A stretch of DNA of 64,000 nucleotides from contig NZ_AAEW02000004.1 of the NCBI RefSeq assembly GCF_000167355.1, positions 62,001-126,000 on the forward strand. The letters run 5' to 3'. Below the pieces are notes generated by a model. That model did not search any database, was not told the DNA's origin, and was given only the letters and a program-made list of their open reading frames with translations. Of the stretch, positions 63,271 to 64,000 are shown piece after piece (within the stretch, counting starts at the first letter, position 1; each line of letters opens with the position of its first letter). The stretch is from Desulfuromonas acetoxidans DSM 684 (lineage in GTDB: Bacteria; Desulfobacterota; Desulfuromonadia; Desulfuromonadales; Desulfuromonadaceae). Both the position numbers and the translations under genes were made by a program.

Positions 63271-64000
63271 TCAACGCAGGCGAATCTCCCGCTCATCAAG
63301 CTCAATCAGCTGCTCTTTGTACAACATGCCAACCGCCCGCTTGAACGCCTTCTTACTCAATCCCAACATCTGCTCAATTTCTTCGGGAGCGCTCTTGTCG
63401 GTCAGCGGCAAACGACCTTCTGCCTGCAAGGCCTGGAACACCACCTGACGCGCCTCATCCATACCGGCTTTACCTACCTTGCGCAGGGTAATGTCGATCA
63501 AATTATCATCACGCACCCGCATGACATAGGCCTTGCCCAGTTCTCCACGTTTGAGATCAGGAGGCAGCTCATCCTTGTAGATCAAACCGGCGTAGCGGTT
63601 ATTGACAATGACTTTGGCGCCCAGCTCGGTCAACTGCCAGATCAGCACGTCCACCTCTTCACCTGGGTTGAAAGGAATCTCGTCCACTTCAAGAAAGCGC
63701 TCGATGCGGGTACTGCCGATCAGCCGCCCACTGTTATCGATGCCGACATGGACAATATAATCGCGGCCAGCCTTCAACCGCTCCGGTTGCTCGGCAAACG
63801 GCACCAGCAACTCCTTGTCGAGGCCCCAATCAACGAATGCTCCGAACTTATTGGCCTGGCTGACACGCATCAGAGCAAACTGATTGGCCTCGGCCAAAGG
63901 CTTCTTAAAGGTTGCCACCAATTGATCCTGACGGCCGTTATAAACAAACACCGTCATCTCATCGCCCACCTGGGTGGCGATGGGGCACTCTTTTTTCGGC
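63271..64000 (-). CDS. CvfB/YitL-like S1 RNA-binding protein (N-terminus beyond window)
   Basis: The frame is open to the right edge, reading PKKECPIATQVGDEMTVFVYN at its visible start. The GTG inside this stretch is therefore not a true start. The visible ~243 residues contain two S1-type domains (ANQFALMRVSQANKFGAFVDWGLDKELLVPFAEQ; VDVLIWQLTELGAKVIVNNRYAGLIYKDEL). A C-terminal winged helix follows (LTDKSAPEEIEQMLGLSKKAFKRAVGMLYKEQLI). This is the CvfB layout: the first S1 domain is mostly missing. CvfB proteins bind RNA and affect virulence or gene expression in Gram-positives; the role in proteobacteria is unclear. Confidence 0.88.
   Translation of the reverse strand, partial: PKKECPIATQVGDEMTVFVYNGRQDQLVATFKKPLAEANQFALMRVSQANKFGAFVDWGLDKELLVPFAEQPERLKAGRDYIVHVGIDNSGRLIGSTRIERFLEVDEIPFNPGEEVDVLIWQLTELGAKVIVNNRYAGLIYKDELPPDLKRGELGKAYVMRVRDDNLIDITLRKVGKAGMDEARQVVFQALQAEGRLPLTDKSAPEEIEQMLGLSKKAFKRAVGMLYKEQLIELDEREIRLR

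Noticed and set aside
63940-63969. GTG as a start for the CvfB-like gene
   Set aside because: The frame is open and similar to the family upstream of the GTG up to the window edge, so the gene simply continues outside.

Overview
The window looks like a piece of a chromosome from a Gram-negative deltaproteobacterium, most likely of the Desulfuromonas/Pelobacter/Geobacter kind (Desulfuromonadales). The grounds are the order rpoD-dnaG-mutS2-cvpA-yqeY beside an initiator tRNA, the his gene order, very long PstC and PstA permeases, PEP-CTERM proteins, and the close likeness of Rho, CvfB and HisIE to that group as I remember them. No database search was possible, so the assignment is inference.

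Positions 1-6.2 kb are accessory: an IS110-family transposase cut by the window edge, two ~100-bp attC-like repeats around a frameshifted membrane-protein gene, small membrane proteins, and a CNNM/CorC (hemolysin-like) gene preceded by a truncated tandem copy of itself. A bacteriohemerythrin follows. At 6.4-10 kb lie a TatT-like lipoprotein and a minus-strand pair of predicted hydrolases (class 3 lipase and DUF2235).

Positions 10.2-21.1 kb are a minus-strand rhs locus. A full-length, Sec-signal-bearing RHS protein (1468 aa) is followed by a train of C-terminal tips, each trailed by a small AT-rich candidate immunity gene and a partial copy of the RHS core. Several tips are silenced by frameshifts, and GGGACA-type palindromes sit at some junctions. 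Two PEP-CTERM proteins, a pentapeptide protein and a cation/proton antiporter with a CBS-domain partner follow (21.1-25 kb).

Positions 25.0-31.8 kb hold a tight four-gene minus-strand operon: GAF-HlyD protein, PqqD-like/M50 peptidase/HlyD fusion, a shortened SecA-like ATPase, and a second HlyD-type adaptor. It looks like an envelope export system without an ABC transporter and is the best candidate here for an under-described system.

Positions 32-51 kb are housekeeping, all on the minus strand: tRNA-fMet, rpoD, dnaG, mutS2, cvpA, yqeY, the complete hisG-D-B-H-A-F-IE series, murA, prmC, prfA, thyX, rpmE and rho. Two 88-nt structured repeats with compensatory changes are embedded in the his region. 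Positions 51-58 kb carry phoU and pstB, pstA, pstC, pstS (phosphate uptake). Positions 58-64 kb hold a divergent HxlR regulator/acrylyl-CoA reductase pair, a membrane PAS-GGDEF-EAL protein, a 1.2-kb non-coding stretch with two 329-bp structured repeats, and the C-terminal part of a CvfB-like S1 protein.
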